Shown here: positions 32,020 through 41,828 of the stretch, piece by piece
Numbering within the stretch: the first letter of the stretch is position 1
Layout: each line of letters opens with the position of its first letter
Source: Jeongeupia sp. HS-3
GTDB lineage: Bacteria > Pseudomonadota > Gammaproteobacteria > Burkholderiales > Chitinibacteraceae
Assembly: GCF_015140455.1 (NCBI RefSeq)
Contig: NZ_AP024094.1
Span: 620,001-684,000 of the forward strand
Direction of reading: 5' to 3'
DNA: 64,000 nt
Notes under the pieces: model-generated
The model's input: the letters and a program-made list of their open reading frames with translations, nothing else
The model's database searches: none
What the model was told of the DNA's origin: nothing
Program-made: the position numbers and the translations under genes

Positions 32020-34569
32020 ATGCTGGTCGTCGATCCTCCCCCGGCGCGGCCCGGGCTGATGGCTCGGCCGTCATTGCAGGCAAAGCTGAGCTCGCATCTG
32101 GCGTCATGCCGGGTGCTGGTCCTGCATGCGCCGGCGGGTTTCGGCAAAAGCTGCGCGCTGCTGCAGTTGTTCCAGTCGCTACCGGCGGGTGTGGCGCAGT
32201 GGTTGCTGCCGGAACCGGCCGACCGGCTGCCGCGTCACGCGATTCGGTCCATGCTGGCGCTGCTCGGCGAGCGCCCGGGTGCGGGCCGGCAACCGGTGCT
32301 GGTGTTCATCGACGCGCTGGAACGGGTACCCGCCGCGTGCGAAGGGCGCTGGTTGCGGGCCGTGCTGGATGCGCTGCCGGCGAACGTCACGCTGGTGATG
32401 GCTACGCGCAGCTTCGCACCGCATGCGCTCGAGCATCTGCGGATCTCCGGCGAACTGGTCGAATTCGGTGCGTCGACCTTGAGCATGAGCACCGACGAAG
32501 TGGCGACCATGTGCCGCCGCACCCCGGTGCGTCATCACGGCGAGGCCGGCTGCTGGGAACGTGCCAGCGCTGGCTGGCCCGCCATCGCGAGTCTGTTGCA
32601 GGTGAGCGCGGCCAATGACAACGCCGCGCCGGAGGCGGTGGTGCGGTCGGCGGCGTTTTGCCACCGTGTCCGTCGCTATCTGGACGACGAGGTCCTAGCC
32701 ACAGGCAGCCATGACGAGCGGGCTTTCCTCGCCAGCATCGTGCCGCTGGGCGAGGTATCGGCACCGCTGTGCGACTGCTTGTTCGAGCGCAGCGACAGCG
32801 CACAGCGGCTGGCGCGGCTGGTGCATCACGGGATGCCGGTTGAAGCGCTGGGCGACGAGCTGTACCGGGTTCATCCGGTGCTGGTCGCGCACGCGGCAAC
32901 GCTGGCCGGCGCATTGTCGGCGCAGGCGCAGGCGGCATTGCGCCGCCGGGCGGCCGAATGGTTCATCCGGCAGGGCCTGATCGAGCAGGCCGTCGGACAC
33001 TGGATCGGCGCAGGCGCGTGGGACGACGCCATGCGGCACTTGCCGGCGCTGGCGCAAAGCCTGCTGTTCCGTGCGCGCTTCCAGCAGGTGGTCGACTGGT
33101 GTCAGGTCTTGCCGCCAGCGTATCTGTACAGCAACCCGGGCCTGAGCGTGAGTTATGTCTGGGGCCAGTTTTTTTGTGGAGACCTGCAACGGGCGTTGCA
33201 GGTTCTGAGAGAAGTGAAAACGAATATGCGTGGCATGTGTGATCCGCTCGTCGAGCAAACCATCAATCTGCAGGAGCTGATCCTGACCGATTATCCGCAA
33301 TACGATTACGCCGCGCTCCTGCAAGGGGTCGAAGCGCTGATGCCGATGCTGGAAAACGTGGGCGACATGAACCGCGGCCGCATCTCCAACATGCTGGCGA
33401 TGATCCAGATCAGCCAGGGCGAGCTGGCCAAGGCCGGCACGGCGGTGATGCAGGCCAAGCGCATCCATCGCGAAGCGGGCAATCTGCAGGGGCTGTTCAC
33501 GTCCTATTTTCTTGAAGCAGCCACGCTGGCAACCGGTGGCGAACTGAAGCATGCGCTGGATGTGCTGGAAAACGCCGACGAGATGATCCAGTCGCGCTCG
33601 GTGCGCACGCTGACCGGCAGCATGCACGTGTTCTGCGTCGGCTATCGGCTGCAACTGCTGTACGAACTGGGGCAGTACGATCTGGCGCGCGACTGGCTCG
33701 ATCGTTACCAGCGGCTGCACAAGGGCTCGCCATCGGTACTGTCGACCCTGCTCGCGGGCATCATCGATGCGCGGCTCACCCTGATCGACAGGGGCAGCGA
33801 ACCGGCCTTGCTGGTGCTCGAACGGCTGGCCGACCGCTTTACCCAGGACGCGGCCGTACAGCGCCGGTTGGGTTTCGAAATGGCGCGCATTGCCATCGTC
33901 AGCCAGAACCAGGTGCGGCTGCGGGCGCTGGTCGGTGATTTGCTGGGGCATGCCGAGCTTCCCGCAGTCCAGGTCTTCGTCCACCCGAGCGAGGAGCTCG
34001 AGGGCGCCGGCATTGAAATGCTGCGGCTAATGCTGCACGCCGGCGAATCGTCCCGGGCCGTCGCGATGCAGCGGCTGGCGGTGCTGGTGACCGAGGCAAC
34101 CCAGATCGGCCGGTCGTGGCGGCGGATGAAGCTTTATCTGCTGACGGCGGTCGGGCATCTGTGCGCCGGCGAGCAGTGGCTGGCGAGCAAGGCCTTGCAC
34201 CAAGCACTGCGGCTTGCCACCGTCAACGGCACGATCAGTTCCTTCCTCGACGAAGGCCCCGCGCTGGTCGGGCTGCTGGCCAGCCTGCGCACCGGCGGCG
34301 GGCTGACCGGCGCCGAGCAGCGGCACGCCGACCTGATCCTGCAGATCCGTGATCAGGCCACCAAACCGGCGGCCAGCGTGTCGCTGGGCGTGCGCGAGCT
34401 CGAAATCCTGCGGCTCGTCGCCGACGGGCTGACCAACGAGCAGGTGGCATCGAGACTGAGCCTGGCCACACAGACGGTGAAATGGTATCTGAGCGGCATG
34501 TACGGCAAGCTCGGCGTGGGTAACCGGATTGGTGCCGTCGACAAATGTCGCCGGCTAGGCGTGCTCTGA
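32020..34569 (+). CDS. MalT/LAL-like LuxR-family transcriptional regulator
   Basis: 849 residues. A P-loop sits near residues 36-44 (HAPAGFGKS) with a Walker B-like VLVFIDALE near 93-100, then an NTPase and helical tetratricopeptide-like region (for example NMLAMIQISQGELAKAG), and a C-terminal LuxR HTH from about residue 785 (LGVRELEILRLVADGLTNEQVASRL, TVKWYLSGMYGKLGV). This is the MalT-type architecture of ATP-dependent activators responding to an inducer. The start at 32020 has GGAGAAAGC upstream. Its stop overlaps the start of the EAL gene in TGATG, so both are translated together. Confidence 0.92.
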   Translation: MLVVDPPPARPGLMARPSLQAKLSSHLASCRVLVLHAPAGFGKSCALLQLFQSLPAGVAQWLLPEPADRLPRHAIRSMLALLGERPGAGRQPVLVFIDALERVPAACEGRWLRAVLDALPANVTLVMATRSFAPHALEHLRISGELVEFGASTLSMSTDEVATMCRRTPVRHHGEAGCWERASAGWPAIASLLQVSAANDNAAPEAVVRSAAFCHRVRRYLDDEVLATGSHDERAFLASIVPLGEVSAPLCDCLFERSDSAQRLARLVHHGMPVEALGDELYRVHPVLVAHAATLAGALSAQAQAALRRRAAEWFIRQGLIEQAVGHWIGAGAWDDAMRHLPALAQSLLFRARFQQVVDWCQVLPPAYLYSNPGLSVSYVWGQFFCGDLQRALQVLREVKTNMRGMCDPLVEQTINLQELILTDYPQYDYAALLQGVEALMPMLENVGDMNRGRISNMLAMIQISQGELAKAGTAVMQAKRIHREAGNLQGLFTSYFLEAATLATGGELKHALDVLENADEMIQSRSVRTLTGSMHVFCVGYRLQLLYELGQYDLARDWLDRYQRLHKGSPSVLSTLLAGIIDARLTLIDRGSEPALLVLERLADRFTQDAAVQRRLGFEMARIAIVSQNQVRLRALVGDLLGHAELPAVQVFVHPSEELEGAGIEMLRLMLHAGESSRAVAMQRLAVLVTEATQIGRSWRRMKLYLLTAVGHLCAGEQWLASKALHQALRLATVNGTISSFLDEGPALVGLLASLRTGGGLTGAEQRHADLILQIRDQATKPAASVSLGVRELEILRLVADGLTNEQVASRLSLATQTVKWYLSGMYGKLGVGNRIGAVDKCRRLGVL

Positions 34570-36221
34570 TGCCGGTTTCCCGATCGCGTTCTTACGAAGT
34601 CAAGCGCTGGCTGGTGCTGGCACTCGCCAGCGTTACGGTGCTGGCAGCAGTCAATGTCGGCCTTTACCAGTTCGCGCAGTACAGCGTGAAACAGGAGCTG
34701 GCCGGCGTGGCGACGACGCTGTCACAACGGGTGACGTCGGTGCTGGCCGAGTCCGGCGTGCTGGCGGACGATGTGCACAAACGCTGGCAGAACCGGGCAT
34801 CACAGACCGAATCGTGCGATAGCGGCTTTGCCGACCAGCTTGGCAAGCAGGCCGACCTGCGGCCCTACGTCAAAGGCGTCAGCATTCTGAAGGGGCAGGC
34901 GCTGCTCTGCACCTCGCTGCCGGGCACCGCGCAAGCGCAGATCGACGGCATGCTGACCCGCTTGATGATCGGCAACGGGCTCCAGCCCGGTTCGCCGCTC
35001 AATCTGGACAGCCCGGGCCTGCTCACGCTCTACCCGTATGCCGACGGCTACAACGTGCTGAGCATCCTGCCGGTCGAGTATTTCTTCGACCTGCTGAGTA
35101 CCCTGGACCCGAAGCGCTACGGACTGGTCGTGCTGCGCATCAACGGCACCTATCTGCGCTCGGACCGGCGCGCCGAAACGCATTTGCCGAAGTTCGGCAA
35201 TGACTGGACCAGCGCATCGGCGCCGGGCAGCGTGCAGATCTATGTCGAAGCCAGCGACGATCTGTGGTGGCGTTACATCCGGGACAGCGTGGTGACCTGG
35301 AACGTCATCGCCATTGGGGCGCTCTGGCTGGTGTTCGGGTTTTCCCGCCGCTTCACCAGTCAGGATCGGGCATTCACGCGGGCGTTGCGCAAGGCGGTCG
35401 CCAGCAACGCCATCGTGCCGTACTACCAGCCGGTGTTCGATCTGCCCGATCAGACGCTGGCCGGGGTCGAAATTCTGGCGCGCTGGCAACTGCCCGACGG
35501 CCGCTTCGTGTCGCCGGAGCGCTTTATTGCCCAAGCGGAAGCAAACGGCCTGATCGCCGATCTGACCCGCTCGCTGATGACGCAGGTGATCGCCGATTTG
35601 CCGCTGCTGGACTTGCCGCCTGCGGCGCGGATGGCGCTGAATCTGCCGCACGAATCGCTCGGTGACGACGTCCTGTTTGCCTGTATCGAGAATTGGGCGA
35701 AAGTATTGCAGCAGCACGGTTTGCAGCCGGTGATCGAGGTGACCGAACGCGGCTTCGTGGCGATGTCGCAGACCGAGAAGGTCAACACCCTGTTCGGCCG
35801 TCTGCGCGAGCGCGGAATTCAGATTGCGCTGGACGATTTCGGCGCCGAATACAGCTCGCTTGGCTACCTGCACCGCTTCCGTTTCGATTACGTCAAGATC
35901 GACGGGCTGTTTCTCGACGGCGTGGGCAAGAGCCGCGAGGTTGAAAGCGTGCTCGACGCCGTGCTTGATGTGGCGGCCAAGCTCGATCTGAAAGTCGTGG
36001 TCGAAAAAGTGGAAACACCGGTCCAGTTGAGTTACCTGAACCGGCGCAAGGTGAACGCGGCCCAGGGCTATTACTTCGGCCGGCCGGTAGCGGCGGGCGC
36101 GTGGCAAAGCTATGCCAGACGTTGCGCCGTGTGCCGCCATGACTGCCGGCTCAGCATGACCGAATGCGAGCAGCGGTTCACCGTGAACGGGCTCGTGTTT
36201 TCCAGCGTACGTGCCGACTGA
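34569..36221 (+). CDS. CSS-motif membrane EAL phosphodiesterase
   Basis: 550 residues. TM1 (WLVLALASVTVLAAVNVGLY) at about 17-36, a periplasmic domain of about 200 residues with cysteines in ESCDSGF and LLCTSLPG (a CSS-like pair), TM2 (VVTWNVIAIGALWLVFGF) near 240, then EAL. Catalytic residues appear intact: EILARW, ALNLPHE, EVTERG, LDDFGAEYS, YVKIDG, VVEKVE, AQGYYFG. In characterised relatives (PdeC type) the periplasmic cysteines form a redox-sensitive disulfide that controls c-di-GMP hydrolysis. It is translationally coupled to the MalT-like regulator, suggesting a joint signalling unit. Confidence 0.92.
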   Translation: MPVSRSRSYEVKRWLVLALASVTVLAAVNVGLYQFAQYSVKQELAGVATTLSQRVTSVLAESGVLADDVHKRWQNRASQTESCDSGFADQLGKQADLRPYVKGVSILKGQALLCTSLPGTAQAQIDGMLTRLMIGNGLQPGSPLNLDSPGLLTLYPYADGYNVLSILPVEYFFDLLSTLDPKRYGLVVLRINGTYLRSDRRAETHLPKFGNDWTSASAPGSVQIYVEASDDLWWRYIRDSVVTWNVIAIGALWLVFGFSRRFTSQDRAFTRALRKAVASNAIVPYYQPVFDLPDQTLAGVEILARWQLPDGRFVSPERFIAQAEANGLIADLTRSLMTQVIADLPLLDLPPAARMALNLPHESLGDDVLFACIENWAKVLQQHGLQPVIEVTERGFVAMSQTEKVNTLFGRLRERGIQIALDDFGAEYSSLGYLHRFRFDYVKIDGLFLDGVGKSREVESVLDAVLDVAAKLDLKVVVEKVETPVQLSYLNRRKVNAAQGYYFGRPVAAGAWQSYARRCAVCRHDCRLSMTECEQRFTVNGLVFSSVRAD

Positions 36222-36223
36222 GT

Positions 36224-37156
36224 TCAGTCGGCCACGTGCAACACGATCTTGCCGCGCGCATGGCCGGTCTGGCTGTGTTCATGCGCTTCCCGCGCGCTTT
36301 CGAGCGGATAAACATCGTCAATCACCACGGTGATGATGCCAGCGTCGATCAGTGCGGCCAGTTCGGCCAGACGTGGGCCGTTGGGCACAACCCACGCCAG
36401 CACGCCGCGGGCGCGATGCTGTTTGGCGGTGTCCTGATCGGGCTCGGCGACGATGGAAACCATCACGCCGCCGGGCTTGAGGCAGGCCCACGATCTGTCC
36501 TGCGTTTCGCCGCCGATGGTGTCGAACACCACGTCGACATCGGGTGCGCGGACGATGAAATTCTCGCGGGTGTAATCGACGACATCGTCGGCGCCAAGCA
36601 GCCGCAGCAGTGCGAGGTTGTCGGTAGATGCGGTGGCAATCACGTGCGCGCCGGCGTGCTTGGCCAGCTGGATGGCGAAACCGCCGACGCCGCCGGCACC
36701 GGCATGAATCAGCACGCGCTGACCGGCTTGCAGCCCGGCCTCGTCGAACAGCGCCTTCCATGCGGTCAGCGCCGCCAGCGGCACGCCGGCGGCCTCGTCG
36801 AACGAGACGATTTCGGGTTTGAGCGCCGCATCGCTGGCCTTCATCACCATGTACTCGGCGTAACTGCCGTCACGGGCGATGTCGGGGCGGGCATAGACCG
36901 CGTCGCCGGGTTTGAATGCCGTGACCGCCGCACCGACGGCCTCGACCACACCGGCGACATCCCAACCCATCGTCAGCGGCAGTGTGTGCTGCAACATCCC
37001 GGCAAGCCAGCCTTCGCGGATTTTCCAGTCGACCGGATTGACACCGGCCGCCTTGACCCGGACGAGGATTTCATCGCCGGCCGGCACCGGGGTCGGCACG
37101 TCGTCGAGCTGCAAGACCTCGGGGCCGCCGTAGCGGTGGATGCGGATGGCTTTCAA
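36224..37156 (-). CDS. Zinc-independent MDR NADPH:quinone reductase-like protein
   Basis: 310 residues from a TTG codon at 37156, preceded by AGGAG at 7 bases and giving MKAIRIHRYGGPEVLQL, the standard start of the family. The AGVNPVDWKIREG segment and the nucleotide loop HAGAGGVGGFAIQLAK identify a quinone oxidoreductase-like medium-chain reductase. It likely reduces quinones or enones with NADPH. It converges with the EAL gene (stops 3 bases apart) and lies 45 bases downstream of pepN on the same strand. Confidence 0.9.
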   Translation of the reverse strand: MKAIRIHRYGGPEVLQLDDVPTPVPAGDEILVRVKAAGVNPVDWKIREGWLAGMLQHTLPLTMGWDVAGVVEAVGAAVTAFKPGDAVYARPDIARDGSYAEYMVMKASDAALKPEIVSFDEAAGVPLAALTAWKALFDEAGLQAGQRVLIHAGAGGVGGFAIQLAKHAGAHVIATASTDNLALLRLLGADDVVDYTRENFIVRAPDVDVVFDTIGGETQDRSWACLKPGGVMVSIVAEPDQDTAKQHRARGVLAWVVPNGPRLAELAALIDAGIITVVIDDVYPLESAREAHEHSQTGHARGKIVLHVAD

Positions 37157-37201
37157 TCGTTACTCCTCGTTATCAACGGCCCGTTCGTTCCGGTGGTGAC
37201 T

Positions 37202-39838
37202 TTATGTGCCCGCGCTCAGTGCCTTGCTGGCGATCTCGAAGGTATCACCCGACAACCCCGGCTCGCGGCTGATGCGCTCCAGCTCGGCGCGCATCAGTGC
37301 GCGGCGCTGTGGCTCCAGTCGAGTCCAGCGGTTGAAACACGAGGCGAGGCGCGCGGCGATTTGCGGGTTGAGCTTGTCGAGTTCGATGATCCGGTCGGCG
37401 GCAAATGCGTAGCCATAACCGTCGAGCGCGTGAAAGTGCGCCAGGTTCTGCTGGCAGAACGCGCCGATCAGCGCGCGCACCTTGTTCGGATTCTTGAGCG
37501 AGAACGCGTGGTGATTCATCAACGCCTGCACCGTCGAGAGCGCGCCGGGGCGGCTGCAGCTTGCCTGCAGCGCGAACCATTTATCCATCACCAAGGCGTC
37601 GTCCTGCCAGACCTTGCCGAAATCGTCGACAAAGGGCTCGCCATCATCGCGTTGCGCCAGTACTTTCAGCGCGGCGAGCCGGTCGGTCATATTGTCGGCA
37701 TGGCGATACTGGCTGGCGAGCAACTCGGCGGTCAGCGGTTCGTCGAGTTCGCCCAGATAGTCGAGGCAAACGTTCTTGAGGGCGCGGGCGGCAACGGCGG
37801 CGCCGTCGTAGCGATACGGCGCGCCATCGTTGAGCTTCTGGTAAGTCGCCAGCAGTTGCGCTCGCAGGCTGCGCGCCAGCGCTTCCTTCAGACCCTGGCG
37901 TACCGCGCACAGCTTTTGTGGGTCGACATCGGATAGCGCTTCAAACAGCGCCGCTTCGCTCGGCAAGGTCAGCATCAGTGCCGCCAGCGCCGGGTCGAGT
38001 TGCGGGTTGGCCAGCACGGCGGCCATCGCGGCGACGAATTTCTCCGGTGCCGGTGTGTCGGTTTCACCGGCGCGGTAGCGCGCCAGCAGCAATTGCGTTG
38101 CGTACTGATTGGCGGCTTCCCAGCGGGCGAAAGCATCGTTGTCGTGGGCCATCAGGAAGATGAGGTCATCATCGCTGTACGGATAAACCAGTTTCACCGG
38201 TGCCGAGAAATCACGCAGCAACGACGGTACCGGGTGACACGGAACATTGACGAAGCGGAAGGTTTCAACCGGCTGGCGCAGCTCGAACACGCGGCTGTTG
38301 CCAATGGCTTCGGCTTCGTCGGCGAGCTGCAGTGGCAGCTCCTGGCCACGACGATCCAGCAAGCCCAGCGCCAGCGGAATATGGAATGGCAGCTTCACAT
38401 CCTGCCCCGGCGTAGCGGGGCACGATTGCGTCACCGTCAGCGTGTAGGTTTGCGCGGCATCGTCGTAAACGCCCTCGACGTCGAGTACCGGCGTGCCGGC
38501 CTGGCTGTACCAGCGGGCGAACTGCGCCAGATCGGCGTTATTGGCGTCTACCATCGCGGTGCGGAAGTCGTCGCAGGTTACCGCCTGGCCATCGTGACGC
38601 TTGAAATACAGATCCATGCCGCGGCGGAAGCCGTCGATGCCGAGCAGCGTCGCGTACATGCGCACGACTTCCGATCCTTTCTCGTACACGGTCCAGGTAT
38701 AGAAGTTGTTGATTTCCTGGTACTCGTCCGGACGAACCGGGTGCGCTTGCGGGCCGGCATCTTCGGCGAACTGGTATTCGCGCAGGCCGCGAACGTTCTG
38801 AATGCGTTGCACCGCGCGGCTGCCCAGATCACTGCTGAATTCCTGATCGCGGTAGACGGTGAGGCCTTCTTTCAAGCTCAACTGGAACCAGTCGCGGCAG
38901 GTCACACGGTTGCCGGTCCAGTTGTGGAAGTACTCGTGCGCCACCACCGAATCGATGCCGTCGAAATCGGCATCGGTCGCGGTCTCGGGCTTGGCCAGCA
39001 CGTATTTGCTGTTGAACACGTTCAGGCCCTTGTTCTCCATTGCACCCATGTTGAAATCGCTGGTCGCGACGATCATGTAGGTGTCCAGATCATATTCAAG
39101 GCCGAAGCGTTGTTCGTCCCATGCCATGGCTTTTTGCACCGCTGCCAAGGCGTGATGGCAACGATCGACATTGCCGGGCTCGACGTAAATTTCAATCGCC
39201 ACCTGGCGGCCGGAGCGCGTGGTGTGGTTGCCGGCGAGCGAGACAAAGCGCCCGGCGACCAGCGCGAACAGATACGCCGGCTTCTTGAACGGATCGACCC
39301 ATTTGACCCAGTGGCGGTTCTTGTCGAGCGTGCCTTCACCGACGCGGTTGCCGTTGGACAGCAGTACCGGATACTTGGCCTTGTCGGCGATGATGGTCGT
39401 GGTGAACTTGGCCATCACATCAGGGCGATCAAGGTAGAAGGAGATGCGGCGAAAGCCCTCGGCCTCGCACTGGGTGATGAAGTTGCCGCTCGATTGGTAC
39501 AGGCCCGAAAGCTCGGTATTGGCTTGCGGGTTGATGAGGGTAACGATTTCAAGAATCGCCGTATCGGGCATCGCCGGAATCGTCAGGGTATCGTCGGCGT
39601 GGGTGAAGGCGTCGGCTGCCAAGGGCACGCCATCAAGCTTGATCGAGGCCAGCGATAGCGACTCGCCATGCAGCACCAAGGGCGTATCGGCCTTGGTTTC
39701 GGCATTGCGCTGGATCACCAGACGGCTGGCGACGCGGGTGGCGGTGTCGTCGAGTTCGAAGGTCAGATCGACGCAGTCGATCAGATAGGCGGGAGCGGTG
39801 TAATCGAGACGACGAATGGCTTGGCGCGGCTGAGGCAT
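37202..39838 (-). CDS. pepN: Aminopeptidase N (M1 family)
   Basis: 878 residues. The M1 hallmarks are GAMENKG (seen as NMGAMENKGLNVF) and the zinc motif HEYFHNW followed by the distal Glu (LSLKEGLTVYRDQEF). It belongs to the PepN subgroup of proteobacteria (about 870 residues). It removes N-terminal residues from peptides in the cytoplasm. The ATG at 39838 (MPQPRQAIRRLDY) is preferred over an upstream in-frame start because it matches the family N-terminus. The upstream 300-base gap is shared with the divergent sulfite reductase gene. Confidence 0.96.
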   Translation of the reverse strand: MPQPRQAIRRLDYTAPAYLIDCVDLTFELDDTATRVASRLVIQRNAETKADTPLVLHGESLSLASIKLDGVPLAADAFTHADDTLTIPAMPDTAILEIVTLINPQANTELSGLYQSSGNFITQCEAEGFRRISFYLDRPDVMAKFTTTIIADKAKYPVLLSNGNRVGEGTLDKNRHWVKWVDPFKKPAYLFALVAGRFVSLAGNHTTRSGRQVAIEIYVEPGNVDRCHHALAAVQKAMAWDEQRFGLEYDLDTYMIVATSDFNMGAMENKGLNVFNSKYVLAKPETATDADFDGIDSVVAHEYFHNWTGNRVTCRDWFQLSLKEGLTVYRDQEFSSDLGSRAVQRIQNVRGLREYQFAEDAGPQAHPVRPDEYQEINNFYTWTVYEKGSEVVRMYATLLGIDGFRRGMDLYFKRHDGQAVTCDDFRTAMVDANNADLAQFARWYSQAGTPVLDVEGVYDDAAQTYTLTVTQSCPATPGQDVKLPFHIPLALGLLDRRGQELPLQLADEAEAIGNSRVFELRQPVETFRFVNVPCHPVPSLLRDFSAPVKLVYPYSDDDLIFLMAHDNDAFARWEAANQYATQLLLARYRAGETDTPAPEKFVAAMAAVLANPQLDPALAALMLTLPSEAALFEALSDVDPQKLCAVRQGLKEALARSLRAQLLATYQKLNDGAPYRYDGAAVAARALKNVCLDYLGELDEPLTAELLASQYRHADNMTDRLAALKVLAQRDDGEPFVDDFGKVWQDDALVMDKWFALQASCSRPGALSTVQALMNHHAFSLKNPNKVRALIGAFCQQNLAHFHALDGYGYAFAADRIIELDKLNPQIAARLASCFNRWTRLEPQRRALMRAELERISREPGLSGDTFEIASKALSAGT

Positions 39839-40027
39839 GGCGGATGATCTTCTTGGATGAATCAATACAAGTGGCGTCAGCTTACCGCCGGTACAAGGGC
39901 GTCACAATCGCATAAATGGCGGCAACGGCCCCGCGCCTATCCGACTGCGGCCAGCCGGCGTGGTTCCGTCGCGCGCAGATGCCATTCTTATATAGCCAAA
40001 GCGTTGAAACTTATAAAAACACGGTTG

Positions 40028-40057
40028 TTCAGTCCATATGGCGGCAACTGGTACAAT
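40028..40057 (+). promoter_or_regulatory. Putative promoter of the sulfite reductase operon
   Basis: An extended -10, TG-G-TACAAT (40049-40057), lies 18 bases from TTCAGT (40028-40033). AT-rich ATAA-containing stretches at 39990-40025 (CTTATATAG, CTTATAAAAAC) precede it, a composition reminiscent of CysB-bound regions. The rest of the 301-base gap shared with pepN (39839-40139) shows nothing else recognisable. Confidence 0.4.
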
Positions 40058-40139
40058 TGCCACTTCATGGGGGCGTGTGCGCTTGCCTATGCAGCACCGC
40101 AGCACCGTTTGAATTTCTTTCGCAGGCTTTAGGATCGCG

Positions 40140-41828
40140 ATGTACGTTTACGACGAACTCGACCAGAAAATCGTGGATCAGCGCGTAGCGCAGTTCCGGG
40201 ATCAGACTCGCCGCTACCTCGCGGGCGAGCTGACCGAAGAAGAATTCCGGCCGCTGCGCTTGCAGAACGGCCTGTATATCCAGCGCCATGCGCCGATGCT
40301 GCGGGTGGCGGTGCCGTATGGCGAGCTCGCCAGCCGCCAGGTGCGCGTGCTTGCCAAGATTGCCCGCACCTACGACCGCGACTATGGCCACTTCACTACG
40401 CGGCAGAACCTGCAGTACAACTGGCCCAAGCTGGAAGACGTGCCGGATATCCTCGCCGAGCTGGCGACGGTGCAAATGCACGCGATCCAGACCTCGGGCA
40501 ACTGCATCCGCAACACCACCACCGACCAGTTTGCCGGCGTGGCGCACGATGAGCTTGTCGATCCGCGCCCGTGGTGCGAAATCATCCGCGAGTGGAGCAC
40601 CTTCCACCCGGAATTCGCCCATTTGCCGCGCAAGTTCAAGATCGCCGTCAATGGCGCCGTCGAGGATCGCGCAGCGATTCGGGTGCACGACATCGGCATC
40701 ATCGTGGCCAGGAACGAGGCCGGTGTGGTCGGCTTCCAGATTTACGTCGGCGGTGGCCTTGGCCGCACGCCGATCGTCGGCAGCCTGATCAAGCCGTGGC
40801 TGGAACAGGAGCACCTGCTGTCGTACCTGGATGCCGTGCTGCGTGTGTACAACCGCTACGGCCGCCGCGACAACAAGTACAAGGCGCGGATCAAGATTCT
40901 GGTCAAGGCGATGACGCCGGAAGCCTTCGGCGCCAAGGTCGAGCAGGAATGGGCGCATCTGAAAGATGGCCCGATGACGCTGACCCGTGGCGAAATCGAC
41001 CGCGTGGCGAAATTTTTCACCGCCCCGGCGTATGAGCAATTTCCCGGTGACGATGCCGGTTTCCTTGCCGCGCGCAGCGAGACCAAGGCTTTCGGCCGCT
41101 GGGTCGAGCGCAATGTGTTCGGTCACAAGCAAGCCGGTTACGCCTGTGTGACCTTGTCGCTGAAAGCACCGGGCGTTGCGCCGGGCGACGTCAGCGGCGA
41201 TCAGCTCGACGCCATCGCCGATCTGGCCGATAAATACTCGTTTGGCGAGCTGCGTGCCAGCCACGAACAGAATTTGATCCTGCCATACGTGAAACAGGCC
41301 GACCTGCTGGCACTGTGGAACGAGCTCAAGGCGCAGGGCCTGGCGACGCCGACGGTGGGTTTGCTCACCGACGTGGTGTGCTGTCCCGGTGGCGACTTCT
41401 GCTCGCTGGCGAATGCCAAGTCGATCCCGATCGCGCTGGCGATCCAGGAGCGTTTCGACAACCTCGATTACCTGCACGACCTTGGCGAAATCGACCTGAA
41501 CATGTCGGGTTGCATGAACGCCTGTGGTCACCATCATGTCGGCAATATCGGCATCCTCGGCGTCGATAAGAACGGTTCCGAGTGGTATCAGGTCTCGCTG
41601 GGCGGGCGTCAGGGCAGTGGCGCCAGCATCGGCAAGGTGATCGGCCCGTCGTTCGCGCAGGACGAAATGCCCGATGTGATCGAAAAAATCATCAATGTCT
41701 TCGTTGAAGCGCGCGAAGGTGAAGAACCGTTTATCGACGTGTTCGACCGGATCGGTGCCGAGCCGTTCAAGGCGCGCGTTTACCCGGCCAAGGCCGCCAA
41801 GGCACCGAAGGAGGCCGTCGATGCCTAA
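40140..41828 (+). CDS. cysI: Sulfite/nitrite reductase hemoprotein (CysI type)
   Basis: 562 residues. Siroheme and 4Fe-4S ligands are visible in VVCCPGGDFCSLA (C-x5-C) and SGCMNACGHHH (C-x3-C). N-terminal YGHFTTRQNLQYNW and the substrate-binding arginines of the ferredoxin-like repeats are present. It reduces sulfite to sulfide in assimilation; a nitrite reductase role cannot be excluded from sequence. The DUF934 gene overlaps its 3' end by 8 bases, the usual arrangement in betaproteobacteria, where it replaces the CysJ-linked system. The cysH/cysD/cysN genes are not in this window. Confidence 0.92.
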   Translation: MYVYDELDQKIVDQRVAQFRDQTRRYLAGELTEEEFRPLRLQNGLYIQRHAPMLRVAVPYGELASRQVRVLAKIARTYDRDYGHFTTRQNLQYNWPKLEDVPDILAELATVQMHAIQTSGNCIRNTTTDQFAGVAHDELVDPRPWCEIIREWSTFHPEFAHLPRKFKIAVNGAVEDRAAIRVHDIGIIVARNEAGVVGFQIYVGGGLGRTPIVGSLIKPWLEQEHLLSYLDAVLRVYNRYGRRDNKYKARIKILVKAMTPEAFGAKVEQEWAHLKDGPMTLTRGEIDRVAKFFTAPAYEQFPGDDAGFLAARSETKAFGRWVERNVFGHKQAGYACVTLSLKAPGVAPGDVSGDQLDAIADLADKYSFGELRASHEQNLILPYVKQADLLALWNELKAQGLATPTVGLLTDVVCCPGGDFCSLANAKSIPIALAIQERFDNLDYLHDLGEIDLNMSGCMNACGHHHVGNIGILGVDKNGSEWYQVSLGGRQGSGASIGKVIGPSFAQDEMPDVIEKIINVFVEAREGEEPFIDVFDRIGAEPFKARVYPAKAAKAPKEAVDA

